DNA from: Haliangium sp963772315 | Lineage (GTDB): Bacteria; Myxococcota_A; Polyangia; Haliangiales; Haliangiaceae | Length of the DNA: 64,000 nt | Assembly: GCA_963772315.1 (NCBI GenBank) | Contig: CAVYWJ010000003.1 | Span: forward strand, 930,001-994,000 | Reading direction: 5' to 3' | Shown: positions 49,915-59,659 of the stretch, one piece after another | Numbering within the stretch: the first letter of the stretch is position 1 | Layout: the number at the start of each line of letters is the position of its first letter | Notes under the pieces: model-generated | Told to the model about the DNA's origin: nothing | Database searches by the model: none | The model's input: only the letters and a program-made list of their open reading frames with translations | Position numbers and translations under genes: made by a program

Positions 49915-50313
49915 CTTCACTCCTGAAGATGGGCTCCTCGGCTGCCTGGGCACCTTCCTTCACTCCTGAAGATGGGTTCCTCGGCTGCCCTGACGTCACC
50001 CTTCACTCCTGAAGGTACGTAGGTGGGCAGATCTAACGACATCTTCAGCCCTGAAGATCGCCTCCTCGCAAGCGCAGGCGCCTCCCTTCACTCCTGAAGG
50101 TACGTAGGTGGGCAGGTCTAACGACATCTTCAGCCCTGAAGATCGCCTCCTCGCAAGCGCAGGCACCACCCTTCAGCCCTGAAGATCGCCTCCTCGCAAG
50201 CGCAGGCACCACCCTTCAGCCCTGAAGATCGCCTCCTCGCGAGCCCGGACGGCGACCTTCAGCCGTGAAGATCGCCTTCTCGCAAGCCCTGACGGCGCCC
50301 TTCAGTCCTGAGG
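49915..50313. repeat. Ten 14-bp palindromes at 42-43 bp period
   Basis: Copies of CTTCA(G/C)(C/T)CCTGAAG start at 49915, 49958, 50001, 50043, 50086, 50128, 50171, 50214, 50257 and 50300 (the last two diverged). Each can form a 5-6 bp hairpin. The 28-29 bp between copies falls into three related types: ATGGGCTCC-like (first two), GTACGTAGG-like (after copies 3 and 5) and ATCGCCTCC-like (the rest). The period is not a multiple of three and the stretch is non-coding. Since the in-between sequences are themselves repeated it is not a CRISPR. The remaining 240 bp to the next gene hold nothing clear. Confidence 0.93.
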
Positions 50314-50553
50314 GAGCACATCCAGGCTGCCCACGAGCCTGTCGATCGTCCCGAGGAACGCCTCCTGACGAGCACTCGGGCGATCATGTGCGTGCGCTGC
50401 CGGCCTCGCTGCGAGCGCGTCTGCCGCGCGCATCGACGACTGACCGGCGCATGCGCTGTTCGCGCTTCCGGCGCCGCAGGCCCGGCGCTGAATCGCGGCC
50501 ACGCGCTACTTCTTGCCCTCGCGCCGTGGAAGTTGGGCTAACCTCGGGCCGCT

Positions 50554-50832
50554 TTGTCCGAGAATCCTGCCCCCAGGTACCGGCGTCACCCGCAGACCGC
50601 GGGCCGCATCATCGACGGCCTGGCCTTCGTGGTCACGGCCGATGACAACAAGCTGCACACGCTCAATGCCACGGCCACGCGGCTGTGGCAGCTCGCGGCG
50701 GCGGGCTGCACCGCCGACGACGCGGCCGACGAGCTGGTCGCGCACTTCGAGGTCGAGCGCGAGGTGGCGCGGCAGGACGCCGAGCGCTGCCTCGCCGACA
50801 TGACGGCACGCCGGATCCTGGTCGCGGCGTGA
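50554..50832 (+). CDS. PqqD-like peptide-binding protein
   Basis: 92 residues of the PqqD/RRE (RiPP recognition element) fold: RRHPQTAGRIIDGLAFVV, TLNATATRLWQLAAAGCTADD and a C-terminal helix with ADMTARRILV. PqqD proteins bind leader peptides for radical-SAM or other modifying enzymes; stand-alone copies also occur in sugar-polymer clusters. The start is TTG at 50554; no clear ribosome site was found. The stop overlaps the methyltransferase GTG. No PQQ gene, radical-SAM enzyme or obvious precursor peptide is close by. Confidence 0.82.
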   Translation: MSENPAPRYRRHPQTAGRIIDGLAFVVTADDNKLHTLNATATRLWQLAAAGCTADDAADELVAHFEVEREVARQDAERCLADMTARRILVAA

Positions 50833-51554
50833 GCGCGCGCGTGAGCGGGCCCGGTGAGCGCCCGCGCCATGCGCGCGACGCGGTCCGGGCGGCCTACGAC
50901 GCCGCGGCCGACGACTACGACCGGCGCCACGGCGATGCGCGCAGCGAGCGTCGCTTTCGCATCATCGATGCGCCCCAGCGCCAGGCCGCGCGCGGGGCCG
51001 GGCGTGTCCTCGAGCTCGGCTGCGGCACCGGCCGCCTGCTGGCCGGGATCGACGCGCCAGTGCGCATCGGCGTCGATATCTCGCCCGGCATGCTGCGCCA
51101 CGCCCGCCGGCGCGGGCTCGCGGTGGCAATCGCCGACGCCCACGCCCTGCCCTTCGCCGGCGCGAGCTTCGACGCCGTGCTCGCCGCCAAGGGCCTCTTC
51201 CGCTACCTCGACGCCGAGCGCGCCTTTCGCGAGTGCGCCCGTGTGCTGGCGCCCGGGGGACGGCTCGCGGTGCATCAGTACGCGGCCCGCACGTGGTCGC
51301 TGCGCACGCTGGCGCGCCTGGTCGGCTCCGAGGCCGGACGCACGGCCGGGCCCGCGCCCGCGGACGTCCACGAGGTCCACGAGGTCGACCACCTCGACGA
51401 CCTCTACCGGCCTGCACGCGCGGCCGGGCTGCGCGTCACGGCCACCCATCTCTGGCGCTCGGTGCGCGTGCCGCCCTACGCGCTGCCCGTCCCTACCTGG
51501 CTCCCGGGCCGCTTCTGGAGCCACTGCGTCGTGGTCTTCAGCAAGCCCCGGTGA
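50829..51554 (+). CDS. Class I SAM-dependent methyltransferase
   Basis: 241 residues. The SAM site is VLELGCGTGRLLAGID, then IGVDISPGMLRHAR and the UbiE-like ADAHALPFAGASFDAV; ARVLAPGGRLAVHQ follows. The start is a GTG overlapping the PqqD-like stop (GTGA), so the two proteins are made together and may act together. The substrate is unknown. Confidence 0.9.
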   Translation: MSARVSGPGERPRHARDAVRAAYDAAADDYDRRHGDARSERRFRIIDAPQRQAARGAGRVLELGCGTGRLLAGIDAPVRIGVDISPGMLRHARRRGLAVAIADAHALPFAGASFDAVLAAKGLFRYLDAERAFRECARVLAPGGRLAVHQYAARTWSLRTLARLVGSEAGRTAGPAPADVHEVHEVDHLDDLYRPARAAGLRVTATHLWRSVRVPPYALPVPTWLPGRFWSHCVVVFSKPR

Positions 51555-51587
51555 GCGCGCACGGGGCGTCCGCGCGACAGGGCCGCG

Positions 51588-53075
51588 CTACGGCCAGGTG
51601 TACAGCGGCTGGATCTGCTTGCCCGGGGAGATCGACCAGACCTCGATCGGCGTCGAGGTTTCTTCGGTCGTCTCGTCGAAATCGAGCGCGCCCGAGGCGC
51701 CGATGATGTTGACGGGTCTGCCCTCGGCGAATTGCTGCAGCACCGTGGTCCAGCCGTTGGAGCCGACCTCCACAGGCGTGCCCGCGCTCAGCTTGCGCAG
51801 GCCGCGGGCCATGTTCGCGCCGGTCAGCTCGCCCTCGCGCAGCAAGGCCCAGGCCGCGCCGAAGGCCAGGAACCAGCCTGCGTCGTGGGCGTTGGCCGTG
51901 AAGCTGTCGTCTGATACGTCCTCGTTGTACGCGACCTGATACGAGGTGAGGAAGCGCTGGTAGACCAGGTCGCGGGTGGGATCGAGCGGCTTGGGTCGCG
52001 TGCCCCGCACCTGGGCAAAGCGCGACGAGTCCGCCTCGGCCAGCACCTTGGTGTTGACGGCCTCCGCAGGGAGCAAGATGCCCTTGCCGTCGAAGGCGCG
52101 GAGGTCCTTGATGGCGTTGAGGAAGCGGATGTAGTCGTCGGGGTCGGACGAGGCGAACACGACCTCCTGGAAGCTGCTGCCGGCACCGCTCGCGTTGGCC
52201 ACCGCCTCGCCCAGGAGCTGGCCGGGCTGACCGCTACCCTCCAGCACGAATGGAAAGGCAGTGACCGTGCCGCCCGCGTTCTGGAAGAGATTCGCGATGG
52301 TCTCGAACAGACCGGAGCCATAGGCGTCGTCGACGTAGATGATGGCCACCGAATCGACGATGGTCTCGCGGCCCGCACGGAGCTGCCGCATGTCATCGAC
52401 TATGGCCTCGCCCTGGAATGCGTCGGAGGTGGCCGTGCGCCAGAACATGCCGGGCGAGTCATCCGAGGAGCTGTCGGGGTCGAGGCGGGCGAGGCTCGGG
52501 CTGGTCGCCGATGGCGACACCACCAGCACCCCCTTGTCCCTGACCGCTGCAAACACGGCCTCGGCCTCGGACGACGTGGCCGGGCCGAAGATCGCCGGTA
52601 CGGACATGACATCGGCGAGATACGTCGCCAGCTCCTCGGCTGCCTCGGGGCCGGCTTCGAGCCCGTCCCCGAAGCTGCCGTCCGAGTTGCAGAAGATCAC
52701 GCCGAAGTTGCGGTTGTCAACGCCCTGGCGCGAGTTGGCCTCGATGAACGCCAGCTCGGCCGAACGCTCGAACTTCTCGAAGATCTCGAAGTCGCGCCGG
52801 ATGATGCTGCCGATGACGATGTGGTCCTTGTAGTCGAGCCGCCGCGCTGCGGTCAGGAGATCGTCGGGATAGGTCTCGGTGCAGCGCTCGTTGATCTCGA
52901 CTGCCTCGCACAGGCCCTCGCCGTTGCATACCATGCCGAGACCGAAGGCATCGCGACACTCGAGGTTGCTCCGGCACTCCTCTTGCGGTGTCGTGGTGAG
53001 CACGCAACCGGCCTCGCCAGCCAGGGCGACCAGTGCCAGCACAGTCGCGCTTCGAGTTATTTCTCTGCGTTCCAT
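51588..53075 (-). CDS. ABC-type substrate-binding lipoprotein (Peripla_BP_6-like)
   Basis: 495 residues. A lipoprotein signal (LALVALAGEAGC) is followed by a Cys-rich segment (EECRSNLECRDAFGLGMVCNGEGLCE, in pieces) and a type I periplasmic-binding fold: HIVIGSIIRRD, AIFGPATSSEAEAV, VLVVSPSATSPSLA, SVAIIYVDDAYGSGLFE and a C-terminal part with AHDAGWFLAFGAAWALL. Branched-chain amino-acid receptors have this fold, but no permease or ATPase gene is adjacent, so it may act as a sensor or surface binder. No ribosome site precedes the ATG at 53075; CATAAT 10 nt upstream could mean a near-leaderless mRNA. Confidence 0.82.
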   Translation of the reverse strand: MERREITRSATVLALVALAGEAGCVLTTTPQEECRSNLECRDAFGLGMVCNGEGLCEAVEINERCTETYPDDLLTAARRLDYKDHIVIGSIIRRDFEIFEKFERSAELAFIEANSRQGVDNRNFGVIFCNSDGSFGDGLEAGPEAAEELATYLADVMSVPAIFGPATSSEAEAVFAAVRDKGVLVVSPSATSPSLARLDPDSSSDDSPGMFWRTATSDAFQGEAIVDDMRQLRAGRETIVDSVAIIYVDDAYGSGLFETIANLFQNAGGTVTAFPFVLEGSGQPGQLLGEAVANASGAGSSFQEVVFASSDPDDYIRFLNAIKDLRAFDGKGILLPAEAVNTKVLAEADSSRFAQVRGTRPKPLDPTRDLVYQRFLTSYQVAYNEDVSDDSFTANAHDAGWFLAFGAAWALLREGELTGANMARGLRKLSAGTPVEVGSNGWTTVLQQFAEGRPVNIIGASGALDFDETTEETSTPIEVWSISPGKQIQPLYTWP

Positions 53076-53224
53076 TTGTAACGTATTATGCCGAAGTTGC
53101 TCGTACGCGACCAGGGCAACCATCGGAACCAGAGTTACGGAGAGGGAGCCTCTTCCGCGGCTGCATGGCCATGTGCTATGCAATCGGCGCGGTCGCCGGG
53201 TGCGAAACTGGAAATCAAGTGCCG

Positions 53225-53596
53225 ATGAAACCGTCTCGTCTACTTCGTCGCTTCGCGCTCGTCATGTTGCTGGCCTTGCCGGCGCTGTCACTGTCTGCGT
53301 CGATGTCCGGCTGCAAGGGCACTGCCACGGCGCCGCCCAAGTCGGAATCGACCGCGAACGTGCCGCTGCAAGCCGCCGATGACGGCGAGCGCACCGGCGC
53401 CAACCTGACGCCGACGCGCAAGGGCACGGGCGAGGGCTGGCGCTGGAAGGGCAAGCGCGAGGCCTGCATGTTCCTGGTCGGCAAGCAGTGCTTCGACAAG
53501 CGAGAGCCCGCCTGCACCGCCGCCGGCTGCGCAGGCGACATCTGCCGGGCCAGCGACGCGGTGCCCGCGCAAGTGAGCTGCAAGGGCGCAAAGTAA
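53225..53596 (+). CDS. Small Cys-rich lipoprotein
   Basis: 123 residues, not recognised. The signal peptide (RRFALVMLLALPALSLSASMSGC) ends in a lipobox-like SMSGC. A Thr/Pro/Ala-rich spacer leads to a C-terminal domain with six cysteines (CMFLVGKQCF, ACTAAGCAGDIC, QVSC), which probably form disulfides outside the cytoplasm. The start at 53225 is chosen because it gives a clean signal peptide. It is divergent from the binding-protein lipoprotein. Confidence 0.75.
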   Translation: MKPSRLLRRFALVMLLALPALSLSASMSGCKGTATAPPKSESTANVPLQAADDGERTGANLTPTRKGTGEGWRWKGKREACMFLVGKQCFDKREPACTAAGCAGDICRASDAVPAQVSCKGAK

Positions 53597-53620
53597 GCGC
53601 CCGCCCGCGTTTCGGGCTTG

Positions 53621-53780
53621 GAAACCATCTCAAAACCGTCGCGAGCGGGTCGAGGGCAAGGCGGGGCGAGCACCGGGGCGGAGCGTACGTCGGATACCTG
53701 GGGGTACGTGAGCACCGGAGCGCAGCCCCAACGCAGCCGGCGCAACCATCGGGCCGCGCAGCAGGTTTTGTGATGGTTTC
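53621..53780. repeat. 160-bp MITE-like element with 17-bp inverted ends
   Basis: GAAACCATCTCAAAACC (53621-53637) is repeated inverted, with one mismatch, at 53764-53780. The 126 bp between are non-coding, very GC-rich and include GTGAGCACCGG and similar short repeats. It sits exactly between two converging genes; the right end abuts the stop codon of the lipid kinase gene. It could be a miniature transposable element or a large terminator-like structure. Confidence 0.7.
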
Positions 53781-54836
<1,056 letters not shown>

Positions 54837-55064
54837 GTTGGTTCTCCTTCTCCACCGGAATGCCAAAGCAAATCGCATTCCAGGCGTGGTCACGGCCCGG
54901 GGAGCTACCAGCGCGTCACTAACCGGCCCAAACCAGCCGTGAACCGTGCACAGCACGCACGCCGATGCGCCGCGCGGTGCGCAAGGCGGTACGCGATGAC
55001 GCGCCACGTGCGTAACGTGATTTGCGCCAAACCGACACATGGCGCCTGCGTGGCGCTGGGAAGA

Positions 55065-55853
55065 TCACTCGCCGGTGAAGACCGGCACGCGCTTCTCGAG
55101 CAGCGCGGCGATGCCCTCGCCGGCATCGGCCGTGGTCAGCGTGGCTGCTTGCGCGAACGCCTCGTAGGCAGCGGCCTGGCGCGCATCCCAGGTCAGATGG
55201 CGGTACAGGGATCGCTTGGTCATGCGCACGGCAGCAGGCGCGCACGCCGCGATCTCGCGCGCCAGCACGAGCGCGTTCGAATAGACCTCATCTGCGGGCA
55301 CTGCCTTGCTGACGAGGCCCACGCGCTCGGCTTCCGCGCCCGAGATCAGCCGCCCCGTGAACAGCAGCTCGGCCGCGCGCTCGACGCCGATGAGACGCGG
55401 CAGCACATACGTGATCGCCATGCCCGGGTGCACGCCCAGGCGGGTGAAGTTGGCGCCGTACTTGGCATCACGGCACGCGATGCGGATATCGCACAGGAGC
55501 GCGAGGCCGAAGCCGCCGCCGACGGCGTGGCCGTTCAGCGCGCCGATCACCGGCACGTCGAGCTCGAGCAAGGTGAGAAACGGCTCGTACATCGCGAACG
55601 AGCGCTCGTGCGGCTGCTTGCCCGGCTCGTCCTCGCGCTGCAGCGACGCCCCGAGGTTGGCGCCGGCGCTGAAGCACGTGCCGCGACCGGTGATGATCAC
55701 GCACCGGATCTCGGACCCGGCACGCACCTCGGCGACCGCGCGCTCGAAGCCATCGAGCAGCCCCGGGCTCATGGTGTTGCGCTCTTCGGGCCGGTTGAGC
55801 GTGATGGTCGCGATCGCGCCGTCCCGCTCGAGGAGAATCGGTTCTTCGGACAT
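55065..55853 (-). CDS. Enoyl-CoA hydratase/isomerase-family protein (atypical crotonase)
   Basis: 262 residues of the crotonase fold. The CoA-binding part is IATITLNRPEERNTMS; the oxyanion-hole segments are CFSAGANLG and NGHAVGGGFGLALLCD. In classical hydratase two Glu act as acid and base: here the first position reads GGGFGLA (Gly for Glu) and the second GANFTRLGVHPG (Phe for Glu). Both are absent by my alignment, so water addition is doubtful; an isomerase, hydrolase or other reaction is possible. It lies 24 bp from the next leftward gene. Confidence 0.88.
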   Translation of the reverse strand: MSEEPILLERDGAIATITLNRPEERNTMSPGLLDGFERAVAEVRAGSEIRCVIITGRGTCFSAGANLGASLQREDEPGKQPHERSFAMYEPFLTLLELDVPVIGALNGHAVGGGFGLALLCDIRIACRDAKYGANFTRLGVHPGMAITYVLPRLIGVERAAELLFTGRLISGAEAERVGLVSKAVPADEVYSNALVLAREIAACAPAAVRMTKRSLYRHLTWDARQAAAYEAFAQAATLTTADAGEGIAALLEKRVPVFTGE

Positions 55854-55877
55854 GGTGACTCCCGGTGACGCTCGCGA

Positions 55878-56225
55878 TCAGCTGTCGCGATCGAGCGGCG
55901 CGAGCTCGACGAGCAGCCCCTCGCTCCAGCCGTACTTCCCTTGCATGAGCGCGCTCACGCGCTCCACCAGCAGGGGCTCGCGCTCGGGCGTCACCACGCG
56001 GCCAAGCGCGGGCGTGGTCGGCAGGCCCGCCTCGGTGGCGTCCCGTGTGCCGATGCTGAAGTGCACCCGCGGGACCTGCAGCAGGTTCTGGACCCACTTC
56101 GACTGCTCGCGCCCCTCCGAGACCAGGTAGTAACGGCCCTGGTGCTCGACGAACCAGATCTCGATCTGCCGCGGTAGACCGGTCTTGCGACCGATCGTGG
56201 TCAGATACAGGAAGTGCTCGGCCAT
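55878..56225 (-). CDS. Deazaflavin-dependent nitroreductase-family protein
   Basis: 115 residues from the ATG at 56225. The Ddn-family pattern is visible: FLYLTTIGRKTGLPRQIEIWFVE, YYLVSEGREQSKWVQNLLQVPRV and GRVVTPEREPLLVERV. Such proteins bind F420 or a related flavin and reduce quinones or nitro groups. An upstream in-frame start would add 22 residues. It is the first of two leftward genes (the crotonase follows). F420 use in this organism is not shown by anything else here. Confidence 0.82.
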   Translation of the reverse strand: MAEHFLYLTTIGRKTGLPRQIEIWFVEHQGRYYLVSEGREQSKWVQNLLQVPRVHFSIGTRDATEAGLPTTPALGRVVTPEREPLLVERVSALMQGKYGWSEGLLVELAPLDRDS

Positions 56226-56453
56226 GGCGGGAAGCGGGCGAGATCCGATGCCCGTCGCCGCCATGATACCGGCAAGCGATCGAACACCCAAGCGCTCACG
56301 CCCGGACTCCCGCTGGCGCGGTCAGGGCGGGTGGGCGGTCCTCGCCGCCTACCTCGACCCATCAACCCGCCGGCCACTCCGCCGAGACGCGCCAGACAGG
56401 GCCAGGAGCCCGTCTCGCGCCTCTCGTCACCGGCATTGCCGGAAGAGAGAATA

Positions 56454-56534
<81 letters not shown>

Positions 56535-56633
56535 TGCAGCGAGGTCATCGCTGCGGGCTGGTTCGTATCAAGCTTGCCCGCGCCCTGTCAAGTAGAGAAC
56601 ACGCTCGTATGCATCGGCACCCGCGACGGTGCG

Positions 56634-57407
56634 CTACTTCCGGCGGGGCACGTCATCGTCGTTCATGTATTCGGCGAGGTCTTCGTCGTCGCCTGGTCCA
56701 TCTTCCATGAACGCGATGCCGCCGGTGCGGCCGTCGTCGCGCTGGCTCGGACGCCGGCTGCGGCCGCGCGGGGCCGGCTCGGGCTCGTTCGCCTCGGGCT
56801 TCGCCCTGGTCTTGGCGTCGATCCCGGCGTTGGGCTTGGAGTCCGGCCTGGCCTCCGGCGCGCGGGTGGCTGCGCGCTCCGCCGGTGGCTCGTGGTCGCG
56901 CGCGGGTCCGGGCTCGGTGCTCGCGTCGGTGTCCGGGTGGGGCTCGTGCGGATCGTCGAGGTTGGGCCGCCATACCCGCATGGTGTCGTGGTGGCGACGG
57001 CCCTTGGCGTGCCCGCCCGGCGCAGGCGGCTTCCACTCCGAAGACGACACCGATCCGTCGGCGGGCTCGCCGCCGAGCTCGGCACCTTCCTCGGCGCTCG
57101 CTTCCAGCTCGTGGAGCTCGTCGAGCACGGCCGTGACCTCGCTGCGCTCGGCCAGCTCCCCGAGCTCACCGCTGCAGGCCAGGTCCCAGACCACCTCGCC
57201 GAGCCGGGCCAGGGCCTCGCGCCGTTGTCGCTGCAGCTTGGCCGTGTCGAGCTGCCCCAGCGAGCTGCGGGCCTGGCGCTCGACTGCGTCCTTGACCACA
57301 CCCATCTGGTGCAGCGTGGTGCGCAGGAGCGTTCCCAGCGTGCCTTGAATATCCAGTGCGCCGCCGCCGCGCGTGCGCCGGCCGCGGTCCCATCGTTTGG
57401 AAGCCAT
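56634..57407 (-). CDS. Helical hypothetical protein with disordered acidic tail
   Basis: 257 residues, not recognised. Residues 20-100 are a phasin-like helical region (TLLRTTLHQMGVVKDAVERQ, LARLGEVVWDLACSGELGEL); the rest is a disordered Pro/Asp/Glu/Arg-rich tail ending EDLAEYMNDDDVPRRK. No signal peptide. The ATG at 57407 has GGGGG just before it. A divergent lipoprotein gene starts about 110 bp away. Confidence 0.75.
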   Translation of the reverse strand: MASKRWDRGRRTRGGGALDIQGTLGTLLRTTLHQMGVVKDAVERQARSSLGQLDTAKLQRQRREALARLGEVVWDLACSGELGELAERSEVTAVLDELHELEASAEEGAELGGEPADGSVSSSEWKPPAPGGHAKGRRHHDTMRVWRPNLDDPHEPHPDTDASTEPGPARDHEPPAERAATRAPEARPDSKPNAGIDAKTRAKPEANEPEPAPRGRSRRPSQRDDGRTGGIAFMEDGPGDDEDLAEYMNDDDVPRRK

Positions 57408-57515
57408 CCCCCGATTATGCTCAGCGTGCATGCTGGCGCAACGTATCCCGCTTGCGCTAGCCTGCGTCTCGCAAACGTCATGCTCGCCACACTGCGAATC
57501 ACCCGAGTACCCGGA

Positions 57516-59522
57516 ATGCAGCGCGATCGCCGCCTCGTCCGGCGCGGCCCCGACGCCATCGCGCTCGCGGCGCTGGCGCTCCTGGCTGCCGGGTGCCCGA
57601 AGGCGCCCGTGGTCGAGGAGGTGCCTGCCCGCCAGGCCGAAGTGGCGTCCTTCTCCGAAGGCTCGGCCGTGCGTGCGCTGGCGATCATCCCGCCGTACGT
57701 GTTCTCGGCCTCGCGCCAGGGCCTCGATCGCTGGGAGCCGGCCACCGGCAAGAGCTTGCAGATCAGCGCCGAGCACGGCCTGCCCGGTGACCGGGTCGAG
57801 TCCATGGCCCACGATCCCATGCGGCACTGGCTGTGGATCGCCACCAACAGCGGCATCACGCGCTACGACGTCCAGTCCGGCACGTTCTCGGAGCTGCCGG
57901 CGCCGCCCCAGGCGCTCGAGCTCATGCCGCTCACGTCAGTGGTGATCGAGCCCGCGGGCGATGGCGGGCTGTGGCTCGGCCACCCGCGCGGCCTCTTCTA
58001 CGCCAACCCGACCGGCGGCTGGAACGAGACCGCCATCAGCGAGCCGATCACTGCCCTGCACCGCACCTCCGACGGCTCGCTGTGGGTCGGCACCGCCGAG
58101 CGCGGCATCATCGAGATCATCCCCGGCGGCGACTCGCTGCGCTACGGCGCCGACCAGGGCTGTGACGTCGCGCGGGTGCGCTTCATCGTCACCGCGCCGG
58201 GCAACGTCCCGCTCGTGGTCGGCGAGAACGCCCAGGGCGAGCAGCGCGTGGTCCTGATGTTCGAGCAGCGCTGCGCCAGCTACCGCGTGGCGCCGAGCAT
58301 GCAGCTCCTGTCGGCGACCGCGCGCGGCAACGAGCTCCTGGTGCTCACGCCGGGTCGCGTGTACAGCCTGCGCGCGGCCGTGCCGGCGGGCCCACGCAAT
58401 CTCAGCCGCGACGGCATGCGGCTCCTGCCCGTGGTCTGGAACAACGCGCTGGCAGGCACCAAGAATCCATTCGCGATCACGGCCGTGGACGAGGTCGAGG
58501 TGCCGCGTGGCGCGCGCATCCTGGCCGCCTCGGCCGACGAGCTCTACGTCGGCACGGTCACCCTGGGCACGACCCGTGTCGGCAAGGGCGGCGCCGCGTC
58601 GTGGCTGCGCCGCAGCGAGCTGGTCGCGGACGCGAGCACGCTGACCGTGGCCTGTCGCGAAGCCAACGAGTGCTACCTGGCCACCGGCAACCGCGGCTGG
58701 CGCTACGACGGCGAGGGCTTCGAGCTGCTCGAGCGCCCGGCCCAGGCCGTGCTGGCGTTCGCGCGCAGCCCCAAGGGCGAGATCTACTCGGTGCTGCGCA
58801 GCGAGAACGAGCGCCGGCTGTTCGTCGAGCGCCTCGACGACGAGGGCTCGTGGGTGCGCGTGGCCGGCGCCGAGCTCGAGACCCCGGGAGTTCGCGCCGA
58901 GGTCCCGTTCGCGCGCTTCGCGCCCGAGGGCCTGCTGTGGCTGGGCTTGCAGTACCGCGAGGACATGGGCGCGCTGCGGCCATACGGCCTGGCGCAGGTC
59001 GATGTCTCGCGCGGCAGCGTTACCTATCACCGCCGCGAGCGGCGGCGCCGGCGCCAGCGCGCGCCCCTGCCGGTGCCGGCGATGGTGACGGATCTGGCCT
59101 TCCTGGGCGACGGCGAGGCCTGGCTGGCCTCGACCGAGGGCGCGGTGCAGATTCGCGAGGACCAGGTCACGGTACACAAGGAGACCAAGGACGGGCTCAA
59201 GACCGAGCTCGTGCGTGGCATCGCGGTCTCGCGCAACGGCGGGGTGTTCGTGGCCAGCCGCGCCGGAGTGGGCTCGTGGGACGGCAAGGTGTGGACATAT
59301 CCCGCCATGCTGCTCGACCCGGTCAACGACGTGGCAGTCGGCCGCGACGGGCGTATCTGGATGGCCACGCAGCACGGCCTGGTCGTGTACGACGGCACCG
59401 ACGTGCGCAACATCGACATCCACCGCGGCCTGCTCGAGAATCAGCTCGACGAGGTCATGGTCGATCACCTCGGACGGGTCTGGGTGCGCGGTTCCAAGGG
59501 CGTCAGCGTGGTCACGCCCTGA
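57516..59522 (+). CDS. Lipoprotein with two-component-regulator-type beta-propeller repeats
   Basis: 668 residues. The lipoprotein signal is AIALAALALLAAGC. A series of propeller blades follows, with the recurring pattern DGxxWxGT or G-x-x-W-x-A (for example HWLWIATNSGITRYD, GGLWLGHPRGLFYAN, GSLWVGTAERGIIEI, GRIWMATQHGLVVYDG, GRVWVRGSKGVSVV), and a more divergent middle section. Reg_prop blades usually form the extracellular sensor of hybrid kinases; here there is no kinase or membrane helix after them. An ATG at 57480 is an alternative start. The ligand is unknown. Confidence 0.86.
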   Translation: MQRDRRLVRRGPDAIALAALALLAAGCPKAPVVEEVPARQAEVASFSEGSAVRALAIIPPYVFSASRQGLDRWEPATGKSLQISAEHGLPGDRVESMAHDPMRHWLWIATNSGITRYDVQSGTFSELPAPPQALELMPLTSVVIEPAGDGGLWLGHPRGLFYANPTGGWNETAISEPITALHRTSDGSLWVGTAERGIIEIIPGGDSLRYGADQGCDVARVRFIVTAPGNVPLVVGENAQGEQRVVLMFEQRCASYRVAPSMQLLSATARGNELLVLTPGRVYSLRAAVPAGPRNLSRDGMRLLPVVWNNALAGTKNPFAITAVDEVEVPRGARILAASADELYVGTVTLGTTRVGKGGAASWLRRSELVADASTLTVACREANECYLATGNRGWRYDGEGFELLERPAQAVLAFARSPKGEIYSVLRSENERRLFVERLDDEGSWVRVAGAELETPGVRAEVPFARFAPEGLLWLGLQYREDMGALRPYGLAQVDVSRGSVTYHRRERRRRRQRAPLPVPAMVTDLAFLGDGEAWLASTEGAVQIREDQVTVHKETKDGLKTELVRGIAVSRNGGVFVASRAGVGSWDGKVWTYPAMLLDPVNDVAVGRDGRIWMATQHGLVVYDGTDVRNIDIHRGLLENQLDEVMVDHLGRVWVRGSKGVSVVTP

Positions 59523-59659
59523 GCCTGCAGGCGCAACCAGGCACATCGCGATGCTGCGGGCTGCTTGGTCATCTTCGGTCACACAGCGTACGCTACGAGT
59601 CATGCAGCAATGTCTTGCTCTGAGTTAGGCTGTCTGATTCGATCCGGGGCACTTCCACC

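Noticed and set aside
49915..50313. CRISPR array
   Set aside because: Repeats are only 14 bp, the in-between sequences are themselves repeated, and no cas genes are near.
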